Shown here: one piece after another, positions 26,353 to 34,970 of the stretch
Position numbering within the stretch: the stretch's first letter is position 1
Layout of the letters: each line of letters opens with the position of its first letter
DNA from: T3Sed10-213 sp012519365
Lineage (GTDB): Bacteria; Planctomycetota; Phycisphaerae; Sedimentisphaerales; Anaerohalosphaeraceae
Reading direction: 5' to 3'
Assembly (NCBI GenBank): GCA_033809355.1
Contig: JAPXLV010000004.1
Coordinates: 1 to 64,000 of the forward strand
DNA: 64,000 nt
Notes under the pieces: generated by a model
The model's input: only the letters and a program-made list of their open reading frames with translations
Told to the model about the DNA's origin: nothing
Database searches by the model: none
Translations under genes and position numbers: made by a program

Positions 26353-27444
26353 TTATTCATAAAAACGCTCTCCCAAGTCGCCTTTGCGAAGGGTATAGCG
26401 CGGACGAGAAGTAGAAGCACCTGGCGGTGCTGCGTTGACGACGGCAGCAAAGAGCCCAAGCATAGCGTGCAGGTCGTCGGCCGAGACAAACTCGGACCCA
26501 ATTTGACCGGTGCGAACGTTGCGGTTGTGGTAATTGCCCAGCGGGATGCAAATGGCACCACAGACATATCCGAAACGCGAAAAGACGGACGCCTCGCACG
26601 TTCCGGCATCCATCAGTTTGCGCTGAAAGCGAAAGGTCTTGTCTTGCTTTTGAAGCGACGCAGCCGCATCCAGCAAAAACGCCGTTACAGAGGGGTCGAA
26701 AATGCTTGTCCGGTCGCCGACACGAATAATGACCCCGTCGCCCATTTTGGCCGTAGGCAACACGGAACTGGTTTCAATGCTCAGAACACAGGTCTTTTTG
26801 GACAGCACGCCGCTGCGGCAGAGATGTTTGGCACCGTGCAGGCCGGCTTCTTCGGCGACGGTGAAGCATGCGGTTACTTTTTTGCGGACACCTCGGCGTT
26901 GCAGTTGGTCCAATAATGCCAACACCGCCGCACACCCTACCAAATCATCACAGGCGCGACTGAAAATCCGTCCGTTTCGAACCTGGCAGCCAGGCAAATC
27001 CCACATTCCGATATCGCCGCGGCGAACGGGACCGCTGATGTGCAGCCGGACACGTTTGCGGCGAAAAGACGGGTCGGCCTGGACGCTTGCAACTCGACCG
27101 CGGACCTGTCCCTCATCGGTAAAAAACCGAACGCCGGCTTCTTTGAAATACGCCTTATCCACCCCGCCGTAAAAGACGGCCCGCGCGGTCGTGCCGCGTG
27201 CATCGGCAGAGACAATAAAACCAGGGTGATCCATATGGGCACAAAACGCCAGCCGAGTATCGGGACAGCCGTGGCCATAGACAGCGATAAGATTGCCCAT
27301 GGAGTCGCAGGAAAGGGCAATGTTGCGAACAGCGCAGAATTGCTCGATATAGCTGCGCACGTGCTGCTCGCGAAACGGCGCTGTCGGACAGGCCAGTATG
27401 CCGCGAACAATGTCGGCAATATCAGAAGGCGTTTGCGTGCTCAT
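26353..27444 (-). CDS. M42-family aminopeptidase (glutamyl aminopeptidase / tetrahedral type)
   Basis: 363-residue metallo-aminopeptidase of family M42, usually cytoplasmic dodecamers that finish peptide breakdown. Metal ligands and catalytic residues are clear: AHMDHPGFIV (His70, Asp72), SRACDDLVGCAAVL with the bridging Asp, TVAEEAGLHGA with the general-base Glu pair, and NYHNRNVRT near the end with the last His. It is the last gene of a minus-strand operon, 21 bases after the M3 peptidase gene, so two intracellular peptidases are made together. A weak AGG site precedes the ATG at 27444. Confidence 0.9.
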   Translation of the reverse strand: MSTQTPSDIADIVRGILACPTAPFREQHVRSYIEQFCAVRNIALSCDSMGNLIAVYGHGCPDTRLAFCAHMDHPGFIVSADARGTTARAVFYGGVDKAYFKEAGVRFFTDEGQVRGRVASVQADPSFRRKRVRLHISGPVRRGDIGMWDLPGCQVRNGRIFSRACDDLVGCAAVLALLDQLQRRGVRKKVTACFTVAEEAGLHGAKHLCRSGVLSKKTCVLSIETSSVLPTAKMGDGVIIRVGDRTSIFDPSVTAFLLDAAASLQKQDKTFRFQRKLMDAGTCEASVFSRFGYVCGAICIPLGNYHNRNVRTGQIGSEFVSADDLHAMLGLFAAVVNAAPPGASTSRPRYTLRKGDLGERFYE

Positions 27445-27465
27445 TAAGAAAACCTGAGAGTATCG

Positions 27466-29220
27466 TTATCCGGTGCCCTGCCGCCATTCCGCCCGCAGCA
27501 GATCGGCAGCTTGCTGAATGGTTCGACGCGAAAAATCAAACGGCACTCCCGCCGCGGCGAACAACGCCGGCAAAGGACGACTGCCGCCCAGGGCCAGAGA
27601 CGCTTTGTAATCCCGCAGCGCTGCGTCAAAATCCGTCAACGCCCGCCGCCATATTCCCAACGCCCCTAACTGGGCAATACCGTATTCGATATAATAAAAC
27701 GGAACCTGGAAAAAGTGCAGAATTCGTTGCCACATCGTTCCGCGAAAGGCCTCTAAACCCAACCAGTCGAGGACATCCTGCCCAAAACGGTTTTGCAGTT
27801 CAATCCATTTTTCCCGTCGCTGCTGAAGGGTATGACCCGGCGTTTCATAGAGCCAATGCTGAAAAGCGTCGTTGGCCGCAACCGACAGCAGAAGTCGAAC
27901 GGTCATCTCGGCCACGTGCCGCTGACGCCGCCGCAATTGATCGGCGGTATAAATGCCGTCCAGCCGCGCACCGCCCAGCCGCTCCATACTCATTGAGGCG
28001 ACCTCGCAAAACTCCATCGGCGGGTGGCGATAGGCCGTCAATGGCAGCGGCGCACAAGCCAGCGTATGAAACGCATGACCGCTCTCGTGCAGCAGGACAC
28101 GCACATCATCGTCGCTGCCGGCGGCGTTCATAAAAATAAAGGGCTTGCGGGCTTCGTCAAGCGTGCATTGAAAACCGCCGGGGGCCTTGCCCTTGCGGCT
28201 GAGCAAATCGAGCAAGCCCTCTTCCTGCAGCTGGGCGAACTGCCGTCCCAGTTCCGGATCGAGACGCTCAAAGACCGTGCGAATCGCTGGGGCAAATTCC
28301 TCGGGTCGGTCAAAGGGCCTGAGCGGCTCTTGCCCCTCGGAATCGGCCACTAAATCCCACGGCCTCAATGAGGTCAATCCCATTTCGTCGGCACGACGTT
28401 TCCACATCTCGTGCTGAAGCGGCACCAGCACCTCGCTGGCTGCGGCGTGAAAGGCCTTGCAGTCCTGCGGCGTATAGTCGAAACGATGATACTGACAAAA
28501 CTTGTAATCGCGATAATCAGCAAAACCGACGTTACGCGCGATGTGGCCTCGCAGATCGAGCATTTGGTCGAAGAGAGCCTCGAGCTTGTCAGCGACATTC
28601 TGATAACAATCAGCCATTACCAGCCAGGCGTTTTGACGCCGCTGACGATCGGGCTCGTACAAATACGTACCGAGTTTGCTGAGTGTGACTTCCTGTCCTT
28701 CAAACGTCGCGGTTAAGCCGCCGGTTACCGTCTGGTAGTCCTGGCTGAGCATCGCCTCTTGGGTCTGCAAAGGGATGTTCTTCTCGCTGAAGATGGCAAC
28801 ATCAGCCTTGATATCGCGATCATAGACGCTGTAAAAGGGGCCGCCGTCGCCGATACGCTTGCGAGCATCCAGATAAACCGTATTAAGTTGATGCTCACAG
28901 GCTTGCAATAACGGTTGAACCTGTTCCAGAAATCGCCGATAAGCGGAGGCTCGTTCAGCGTCATCAGTCTGGCAGGCCATTCGAATATACAGAACTGAGC
29001 GGTGTTGAAGTACCGCCGCTTCCAGTTCATCACGATGCTGCAAAAACGCATCTATATCGCCGGCGTTGGCCAACGGTCGGGCCAGCAGGTCTTCATATAG
29101 GCCTTTGACCTGCCGCGGATCGCTCAAGTCCGCCTGCTCGGGAATAAACCGCCGTTTATGCTCGCGGGGCAACCGACTGAGATCTGCTCCTTTGACACCG
29201 CTATCGCTATCCTGCTGCAT
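27466..29220 (-). CDS. M3-family oligoendopeptidase (PepF-like)
   Basis: 584-residue zinc endopeptidase for short peptides. The zinc motif is LLHESGHAFHTL (His378, Glu379, His382) with the third ligand in the FCEVASMSME segment. The N-terminal helical part carries the PepF-like regions (LLARPLANAGDIDAFL, QKAYxYL-type pattern). The length is typical for PepF. A strong GGAGGT site lies six bases before the ATG. It is third in the PHP-dehydrogenase-M3-M42 operon. Confidence 0.9.
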   Translation of the reverse strand: MQQDSDSGVKGADLSRLPREHKRRFIPEQADLSDPRQVKGLYEDLLARPLANAGDIDAFLQHRDELEAAVLQHRSVLYIRMACQTDDAERASAYRRFLEQVQPLLQACEHQLNTVYLDARKRIGDGGPFYSVYDRDIKADVAIFSEKNIPLQTQEAMLSQDYQTVTGGLTATFEGQEVTLSKLGTYLYEPDRQRRQNAWLVMADCYQNVADKLEALFDQMLDLRGHIARNVGFADYRDYKFCQYHRFDYTPQDCKAFHAAASEVLVPLQHEMWKRRADEMGLTSLRPWDLVADSEGQEPLRPFDRPEEFAPAIRTVFERLDPELGRQFAQLQEEGLLDLLSRKGKAPGGFQCTLDEARKPFIFMNAAGSDDDVRVLLHESGHAFHTLACAPLPLTAYRHPPMEFCEVASMSMERLGGARLDGIYTADQLRRRQRHVAEMTVRLLLSVAANDAFQHWLYETPGHTLQQRREKWIELQNRFGQDVLDWLGLEAFRGTMWQRILHFFQVPFYYIEYGIAQLGALGIWRRALTDFDAALRDYKASLALGGSRPLPALFAAAGVPFDFSRRTIQQAADLLRAEWRQGTG

Positions 29221-29257
29221 TTAACGACCTCCATTGTAGGGCTGCGCTGGGGCTTTA

Positions 29258-30904
29258 TCACTTCAGCAATTCGATTTCCGCCTGCTTGGTCCACAGGCCG
29301 TTGTCCAACGCGTTTGCCACAGCGGGCGCTTTTTCGGGCAGCTGGTCCAGCCGTGTTAGTTCCATCTCGGCACAGTCGGGATAGACAATGATCTTGCCGG
29401 GGATGAGATGATGTTCCACCGCGCGGATGCCGTCGATAGCGCCTTTCATCCCTGAGACCGCGGCAACGGAAATATTGGTATTCAATGCGCCGCTTTGTAC
29501 CTTTTTGAGCACGGTCATCATATCATCGAGGGTCGAGCCGCTGGTGCCGATAAAGTAGCACCCCTTTTCGACATAGGCATCCAGATCCACCGGCCCGCCG
29601 ACAGCAGCCGGGATCCCGGCGAAGATATTGATAATCGCCCCAGCTGCTGCATCCAAGACGGCCTGGGCGACCAGCGTTGGCACTGGCGCCATAATCGTAA
29701 AATAAGTATAGTTGACAGAGGGGGGATTTTTTGTCGGATTGTAAGGTACATAGCCTGCCTTGTTTTGTTCGGCAAGCGGCCGGGCTATCGCCGACAGCGC
29801 GGCCAATCGTTGATCGTCCAGGTCGCCTGCATAGACCGTGATTCCGCAAACGCCCTGGCAGAGATTGCGGACGACGTGCATCACTCCCATCGGCCCGCCG
29901 GCGCCGATGACATTGATCGCCTCATTGGGGCGAATCTCGCCGCTTGCGGGGATTCGTCGCAGGGCGTCGGCAGGATCGCAACCGGGCGTGCCAATCATTC
30001 GGATATTGCCATAGTGAAACCGTCCGACAGCTGTTTCGACTGGGCGGCCGAATTTAAGGCCGCACTGAGCAATGACGAGCAGCCCGTTGTTGGCAATCTT
30101 GGGAAACAGCAAAGAGAGCCTCTGCGGATCGGCGCCAAAATACACCACATCATCAAACGTCGACTCCGGCAGAGCCGCAATGGAATCAACGCGATCGATC
30201 GGCATGGTCAGCGGATTGCGTTCGGCCAGGAGGGTAATCGAGCCCGGTGTGCCGAAGCGTTTGAATAATTCAAAGATGCTCTTTTCACTGAACGGGACAT
30301 CGGCGACAATCAACATCCGCCCGCCGATTTTCAACGCCGTTCGCGAGCGAACGGCATAAGCATCTTCCACACACGCCCACGGCTCAACCAGCGCAATTGC
30401 CGAGGCGGACAGCGACTCATCGGCCGGTATCAGAAGCGACCGCCCGTCCGGCGCGGTAATGATACGCTCGTCCATCAAGACATACTGCTGCAAGGCGCCT
30501 TCAAAGTTGTATCCAAAGGCCGCATTCGAAGAGGCCGTCGGCAGCCAGCGATAATCGGTCTGCACCAAATAGCGTCCGCCCCGTTTGGCCTGTTTGACCT
30601 TCTCGCCCACGGCCACCACACGCACCACCGCCTCATGACCCGGCACGGTGGGCTTGTCATTGGGGACATAACTGGGAATCTCGTCAAGAACCGACGGGGC
30701 AATGCCGGAGACAATCGGCCCTTTTCGGCCGTGGGCGGAAAACTGCTTGAGCAGTTTCAAATCCGAAAAGCACAGTCCCACCGCCTCCACTTTGGCAACG
30801 ACCTGATAAGAGCCCGGACGCGGAACGCTTTTTTGCGTATTGAGAATCAGTTCATCCGGACCGATCAACTGCACGGCTATTTGCGTTTTGGGTAGTTCAG
30901 ACAT
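29258..30904 (-). CDS. Zinc-dependent alcohol dehydrogenase-like protein, long form
   Basis: 548 residues, much longer than the usual 340-380 of MDR dehydrogenases. The GroES-like domain holds catalytic zinc ligands (VGLCFSD with Cys45 and GHEAVV with His90-Glu91) but no structural zinc cluster. There are two nucleotide-fold regions. One lies around residues 190-300. The other is GAGGPMGVMHVVR near 335, a classical Rossmann loop. The closest memory match is L-sorbose-1-phosphate reductase-like proteins, which act on sugar phosphates, so a sugar-phosphate or polyol substrate is possible. GGAGG lies 12 bases before the ATG. It is second in the operon, 37 bases before the M3 peptidase gene. Confidence 0.75.
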   Translation of the reverse strand: MSELPKTQIAVQLIGPDELILNTQKSVPRPGSYQVVAKVEAVGLCFSDLKLLKQFSAHGRKGPIVSGIAPSVLDEIPSYVPNDKPTVPGHEAVVRVVAVGEKVKQAKRGGRYLVQTDYRWLPTASSNAAFGYNFEGALQQYVLMDERIITAPDGRSLLIPADESLSASAIALVEPWACVEDAYAVRSRTALKIGGRMLIVADVPFSEKSIFELFKRFGTPGSITLLAERNPLTMPIDRVDSIAALPESTFDDVVYFGADPQRLSLLFPKIANNGLLVIAQCGLKFGRPVETAVGRFHYGNIRMIGTPGCDPADALRRIPASGEIRPNEAINVIGAGGPMGVMHVVRNLCQGVCGITVYAGDLDDQRLAALSAIARPLAEQNKAGYVPYNPTKNPPSVNYTYFTIMAPVPTLVAQAVLDAAAGAIINIFAGIPAAVGGPVDLDAYVEKGCYFIGTSGSTLDDMMTVLKKVQSGALNTNISVAAVSGMKGAIDGIRAVEHHLIPGKIIVYPDCAEMELTRLDQLPEKAPAVANALDNGLWTKQAEIELLK

Positions 30905-30933
30905 CGTGTAACTCGGCCTCCTTGTCTTGTCGT

Positions 30934-32256
30934 TTACGCATTAACGGTTTTCAAAATATCATCCGGCGACATGGACGCCTCAAGCCGCAGCGTGTCGATT
31001 TGCTTTGGCTCAACCGCCCTGCCAAATGCTTCAAAGAAACTGTTCTTATCGTCAGCCTGACAGAAACATTTTTTCGCCCAAGGGCTCAGGTATCCCATTT
31101 TCGCCGCACGCTGCAGCACTGTATGAGCATACAGAATATGGGCGCCTTTCAGAAAAACCGGGATCATCGGCTTTAATTCGGCACTTTCAAAGTCATCGCA
31201 GAATTTCTGGCCGAAACTGTTCATCTCGGTACCCACGAGAATCGGCAGCCCGCGTGCGTCAGCCAGGGCGACGACCTGTCGCAGGTTGGCCAGTTTCTGA
31301 TCCTCAACACCGGGGGTAAAGTTGCGGTCGGGGATAATATTCAATGCCGCCACCCCCGTGTTCATCGCAATATCCAGCAGCCGTTCGATCTGTTGTTCGC
31401 CCTCGGTCGTGCCGTCCAACCACGCCAACGTCGGAATACCGCCGGCGGCCAGTACAAACTCGTTCATCTGCTGCATCGTCGCAAACGCCCCGGCATCCGG
31501 CGCCACGTAGCCGGGACCGCCCTTTTTCATGGTCTTGGCACGGATGGCATTGAGCAAAGCAGGGCTTTCCGGGAAATCCTGCGGATGAAGGGAGCAGCCG
31601 AGTTTGTCTTTCCAGAAGGCCAACAAGGCCATATCGTCCTTGCATACCACACGTGCCTTGCGAGCATAGGCCAGACACAAATGCCGTTCGGTGGGATTGC
31701 CGGCCGGGGTTAACGGCAGAACATCCTTCTCGTAATCCAGCCTGACCGGATCGAGATACGCATTGACCCGTTCCATCATTTCGCGATTGCGGCGCTGGGC
31801 GGTTTCTTTGAGCCTGTCGAGAAAGACCTTGCCCGCCCCGGAAAGCGTCCCAAAGGGAACGGCAGATCCCATATGGTAAGCAATGCCAGGCTCGCCCGGC
31901 GAATTGATCACCAGGTCGGAAAACTCAGGCACATAAACCCGCGTCTCAATGCTGGCACATCCCCTCACATTCAGGGCGGCGGCAGCGTCTAAAAATTCAT
32001 CTGCACCATCCAGAACATCAAAATCCACGATGCCCGCCGCTGCCAGCCCTTCTTTTTTGGCCAGCCAGGCAAATTTACTAGGCGAATAGCCATAACAATT
32101 AAACGAAAAAAATGTATGCGCATGCAGATTGACTCGCCGTCCGACGGGCTTGACCTTGATGCGTCCGTCCGCAAGACCGGCAAGAATCTGCTTGAGGGCC
32201 GCCTTCCGTTCGGCAAGATTGAAACGATCCAATTGTTGTTCAAGCTGTTCGAGCAA
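30934..32256 (-). CDS. PHP-domain-like hydrolase, hypothetical
   Basis: 440 residues from a TTG codon at 32256. That TTG has GGAGGTG (32267-32261) just upstream; the open frame continues to an ATG at 32472, but that segment overlaps the divergent gene. The sequence NLHAHTFFSFNCYGYSPSKF (His45, His47) and GIVDFDVLDGADEFL resemble the first strands of PHP phosphoesterase domains, which bind three metals. Downstream SIETRVYVPEFSD, LAWLDGTTEGE and GTEMNS fit a distorted TIM-like barrel. The substrate is unknown. It heads the minus-strand operon with a dehydrogenase and two peptidases. It is divergent from the Fe-S aldo/keto reductase, so the two may share regulation. Confidence 0.65.
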   Translation of the reverse strand: MLEQLEQQLDRFNLAERKAALKQILAGLADGRIKVKPVGRRVNLHAHTFFSFNCYGYSPSKFAWLAKKEGLAAAGIVDFDVLDGADEFLDAAAALNVRGCASIETRVYVPEFSDLVINSPGEPGIAYHMGSAVPFGTLSGAGKVFLDRLKETAQRRNREMMERVNAYLDPVRLDYEKDVLPLTPAGNPTERHLCLAYARKARVVCKDDMALLAFWKDKLGCSLHPQDFPESPALLNAIRAKTMKKGGPGYVAPDAGAFATMQQMNEFVLAAGGIPTLAWLDGTTEGEQQIERLLDIAMNTGVAALNIIPDRNFTPGVEDQKLANLRQVVALADARGLPILVGTEMNSFGQKFCDDFESAELKPMIPVFLKGAHILYAHTVLQRAAKMGYLSPWAKKCFCQADDKNSFFEAFGRAVEPKQIDTLRLEASMSPDDILKTVNA

Positions 32257-32537
32257 CTGACACCTCCGAGTCTCTGGGGCTTTTTCAAAAATCGCCTGCG
32301 TAAAGCCGCTATTATGCCAGACAAACAAGCGGATGGCAAGAACCCAAACGCCTGCTTGGCAACAAAGCATTGCGAATGTGTTCGATTGTGTTTGATTGGG
32401 TTCAATTGTCTTGGTTCTCAGAAGAATCGAAGGCAAATGAACCCGACAAACCTTTAACATACTTTTTGTCAAAACGGCTCTTGAACGGAAAGAGAAGCGT
32501 TCTTATAATGCCAACCCAAAAATCAGGAAAAAAAGCA

Positions 32538-33665
32538 ATGCGCTATAAAACATTTGGCAAATTAGGCTATAACGTCAGTGCTGTGGGGTTTGGCGGAATG
32601 CGGTTTGACACCACACGTACCGACGCCGAAAACGCTGATTTGGTGTTGTATGCGGTGGACAAAGGCATCAATTGGCTGGATACTGCGCCCAACTACTGCG
32701 ATGACCGCAGCGAAGACATTCTCGGTCGAGCGGTGCGGCAGCTGGGAAGCCGACGCCGTGAGGTCTATCTGTCCAGCAAAGGACAGCCTCAGGAGTGCGA
32801 CACCGCCGAAAAGGCCCGCGCCGCCGTAGAAAAATCACTTAAACGGCTCAACACCGACTATCTGGATTTTTATTACGTCTGGTGCATTCGACGCCTCGAG
32901 GAATACGAATCAGCGATGCGTCCCGGCGGCCAGTACGAAGGGCTGATGCGGTGCAAGGAAGAAGGATTGATTCGGCATATCGCCGTTTCAACCCATTTGC
33001 GCGGACCGGATATTCGCACGCTGCTGACAAAAAATGAATTTGAAGGGGTGCTGTTGGGCGTTAATATCCTCAATTTTTTGTATCGTTGGGACGGCGTGAC
33101 GGCCGCCTATAACCAGGGATTGGGTGTGGTGGCGATGAATCCGCTGGCCGGCGGGGTCATCCCCCAAAATGAACAGGCCCTGGCATTCCTGGCGGAAAAC
33201 GGCGAAACGCCCACCGAGGCAGCTCTGCGTTTTTGCATCAGCTGTCCGCAGATTACCGTTACTCTGGTCGGTTTTACAACGCGCGAACATATTGATACCG
33301 CCTGTCGGGTGGCCGAGCGTGCCAAACCGCTGACCGAAGCCCATATCGAACGCATTCGCACCCATCTGTCGAAAAATCTGAATTCGCTGTGTACAGGATG
33401 CGGCTATTGTATGGGGCTGTGTCCGGTCGGCATCCCTGTGGCCGGCTATATGCAATATTATAATGACAAACTGCTGGTCGGTAAAAATGACGAGCAAATG
33501 GTCAAGACGCTGAACATTCAGAAAAAATTCGGCATCCTCGTTGGCGCCCCTTCAGCCGGGCAATGTATCGCCTGCGGCCGTTGCGAAAAGGCCTGTACGC
33601 AACATCTGGATATAATAAGTCGACTTAAAGATATCGCTCGTTGGGAACAGCAATCGGCCAGCTGA
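32538..33665 (+). CDS. Aldo/keto reductase with C-terminal 4Fe-4S ferredoxin domain
   Basis: 375 residues. The AKR barrel starts MRYKTFGKLGYNVSAVGFGG, with INWLDTAPNYCDDRSED (Asp and Tyr of the catalytic set) and YLSSKGQ (Lys). The strand that normally ends in the catalytic His reads DFYYVWCIRR, so His is replaced, probably by Trp115. The C-terminal region holds CTGCGYCMGLCPVGI and CIACGRCEKACTQ, both C-x2-C-x2-C-x3-C, binding two 4Fe-4S clusters. Such proteins are frequent in anaerobes and may be redox enzymes fed by ferredoxin. The ATG at 32538 follows AGGA; an alternative ATG is at 32508. It is divergent from the PHP-domain operon. Confidence 0.85.
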   Translation: MRYKTFGKLGYNVSAVGFGGMRFDTTRTDAENADLVLYAVDKGINWLDTAPNYCDDRSEDILGRAVRQLGSRRREVYLSSKGQPQECDTAEKARAAVEKSLKRLNTDYLDFYYVWCIRRLEEYESAMRPGGQYEGLMRCKEEGLIRHIAVSTHLRGPDIRTLLTKNEFEGVLLGVNILNFLYRWDGVTAAYNQGLGVVAMNPLAGGVIPQNEQALAFLAENGETPTEAALRFCISCPQITVTLVGFTTREHIDTACRVAERAKPLTEAHIERIRTHLSKNLNSLCTGCGYCMGLCPVGIPVAGYMQYYNDKLLVGKNDEQMVKTLNIQKKFGILVGAPSAGQCIACGRCEKACTQHLDIISRLKDIARWEQQSAS

Positions 33666-33699
33666 AAACAAAAATAAAAGCGGGCGGGTGGACCTAAAA

Positions 33700-33731
33700 A
33701 TAGATTATAAGTTATATAGATTATAAGTTAT
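33700..33731 (+). repeat. Perfect 16-bp tandem duplication
   Basis: ATAGATTATAAGTTAT occurs at 33700-33715 and again at 33716-33731, directly adjoining. It lies in the AT-rich spacer between the aldo/keto reductase gene and the rpsB promoter. Confidence 0.85.
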
Positions 33732-33813
33732 AGCTTGGCTAAAAAAGGTTTGTAATTCGTCGTGAACTGCCACAAAAATGTCGATTTTTATAGTTTTTTT
33801 TGTCGCTTCATTC

Positions 33814-33842
33814 TTGACAATATTTTGCATCTTGGGTATGTT
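33814..33842 (+). promoter_or_regulatory. Sigma70-type promoter of the rpsB-tsf cluster
   Basis: Perfect TTGACA (33814-33819), a 17-base spacer and TATGTT (33837-33842), giving a leader of about 75 bases before the rpsB GTG. Confidence 0.75.
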
Positions 33843-33924
33843 GCACCTCTTCTGACTGTGTAGGTCGGGCAGAGAGTCTCTATATAAAAAATAATGAAAA
33901 TCTGTCAAGTGGAGGTAAGTTTCT

Positions 33925-34812
33925 GTGAATAAGGAACTTGCTCGCGATTTGATCAGCGCGGGCGTACATTTTGGACATGCGGTCAGCCGTTGGAATCCGA
34001 AGATGGAACCGTACATTTTCGGTAAACGCGGCATGATCCACATTATCAATGTCAAGGAAACCTTAAAGGGGTTGCTGATCGCCAAAAAACTCCTTGAAAC
34101 CGTGGTTTCCTCGGGAAAAGATGTGGTGTTTGTCGGTACCAAGCGTCAGGCCCAAAAAGCCGTTCGACAGGCAGCGGAAAAATGCGGAATGCATTATGTG
34201 TCGGAACGCTGGTTGGGCGGCACCCTGACCAACTTCAGGACAATTCGGACCCGTCTGGCCCGCCTGGAAGAGTTGGAAGAGATGGAGCGAACCGGGCAAC
34301 TTGAAATGGAAAGCAAAAAACAAGGCGCTCGCCTTAAACGCGAATTGAATAAGATTCGCGCCAATTTGGATGGTATTCGTCGAATGAATCGATTGCCGGG
34401 GGTAGTGGTCGTCGTCGATGCCAAGAAAGAATATATCGCCCTGCGTGAGGCCCGCAAATTGGGAATTCCGACGGTGGCAATCATTGATACCGATTCCGAT
34501 CCGGATACGGTAGATGTGGCGATACCGGCCAACGACGACTCGATCAAGGCGATTGAGATTTTGCTGGATGAGCTGGCCGCCTCGGCCGCTGAGGGCAAAA
34601 CCATGACCAAACCCGAAGATGCCTTCGTGGCCGCCCGACCGGTACGAACCCGATCCCGGCGTCGGGTGTTGGCCACGGCCGAAGGTCAGACCGTGGTGGA
34701 CGAATCGGCAGATGAGGCAGAACAGCAGAGCGACAGCGATAATCCCGAGGCAGAGAATCCTGAAAAAACCGACTCCTCGGAAACGGCTCAGGCTGAAAGC
34801 ACGGCCCAATAA
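33925..34812 (+). CDS. rpsB: 30S ribosomal protein S2
   Basis: 295 residues with a GTG start; a GGAGG site lies nine bases before. The S2 core is clear: LISAGVHFGHAVSRWNPKM, then GMIHIINVKET, FVGTKRQAQ, YVSERWLGGTLTNF and IPTVAIIDTDSDPD. It is longer than the 241-residue E. coli protein because of an acidic, Ser/Glu-rich C-terminal tail of about 50 residues. The tail is probably disordered. It heads the conserved rpsB-tsf-pyrH-frr run. Confidence 0.97.
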   Translation: MNKELARDLISAGVHFGHAVSRWNPKMEPYIFGKRGMIHIINVKETLKGLLIAKKLLETVVSSGKDVVFVGTKRQAQKAVRQAAEKCGMHYVSERWLGGTLTNFRTIRTRLARLEELEEMERTGQLEMESKKQGARLKRELNKIRANLDGIRRMNRLPGVVVVVDAKKEYIALREARKLGIPTVAIIDTDSDPDTVDVAIPANDDSIKAIEILLDELAASAAEGKTMTKPEDAFVAARPVRTRSRRRVLATAEGQTVVDESADEAEQQSDSDNPEAENPEKTDSSETAQAESTAQ

Positions 34813-34842
34813 CTGCGTGCATTTCTTTTTTTGATAACTTTT

Positions 34843-34914
34843 CGAAGTCTCTTTGCGGGTTTAGAATTCGGCAGTCGCCCAAAGCAGCGGCAGCTAACCG
34901 GCAAGGAGACTTCG
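34843..34914 (+). other. Long imperfect hairpin in the rpsB-tsf spacer
   Basis: CGAAGTCTC (34843-34851) pairs with GAGACTTCG (34906-34914). The stem continues through a T-G wobble, TTGC/GCAA, one mismatch and GGTT/AACC to about 18 pairs, with a 34-base loop. No T run follows, so it is not a standard terminator. It could be an attenuator, a processing site or a protein-binding site setting the S2 to EF-Ts ratio. Confidence 0.65.
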
Positions 34915-34970
34915 TTTACTATCGGACTGAACAGGAACGAAACTTACAGCATAATCGGGAGTAAAGACCC

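Noticed and set aside
32257..32472. N-terminal extension of the PHP-like protein up to the ATG at 32472
   Set aside because: It overlaps the 5' region of the divergent reductase gene, has no family-like sequence, and a GGAGGTG site sits just before the TTG at 32256.
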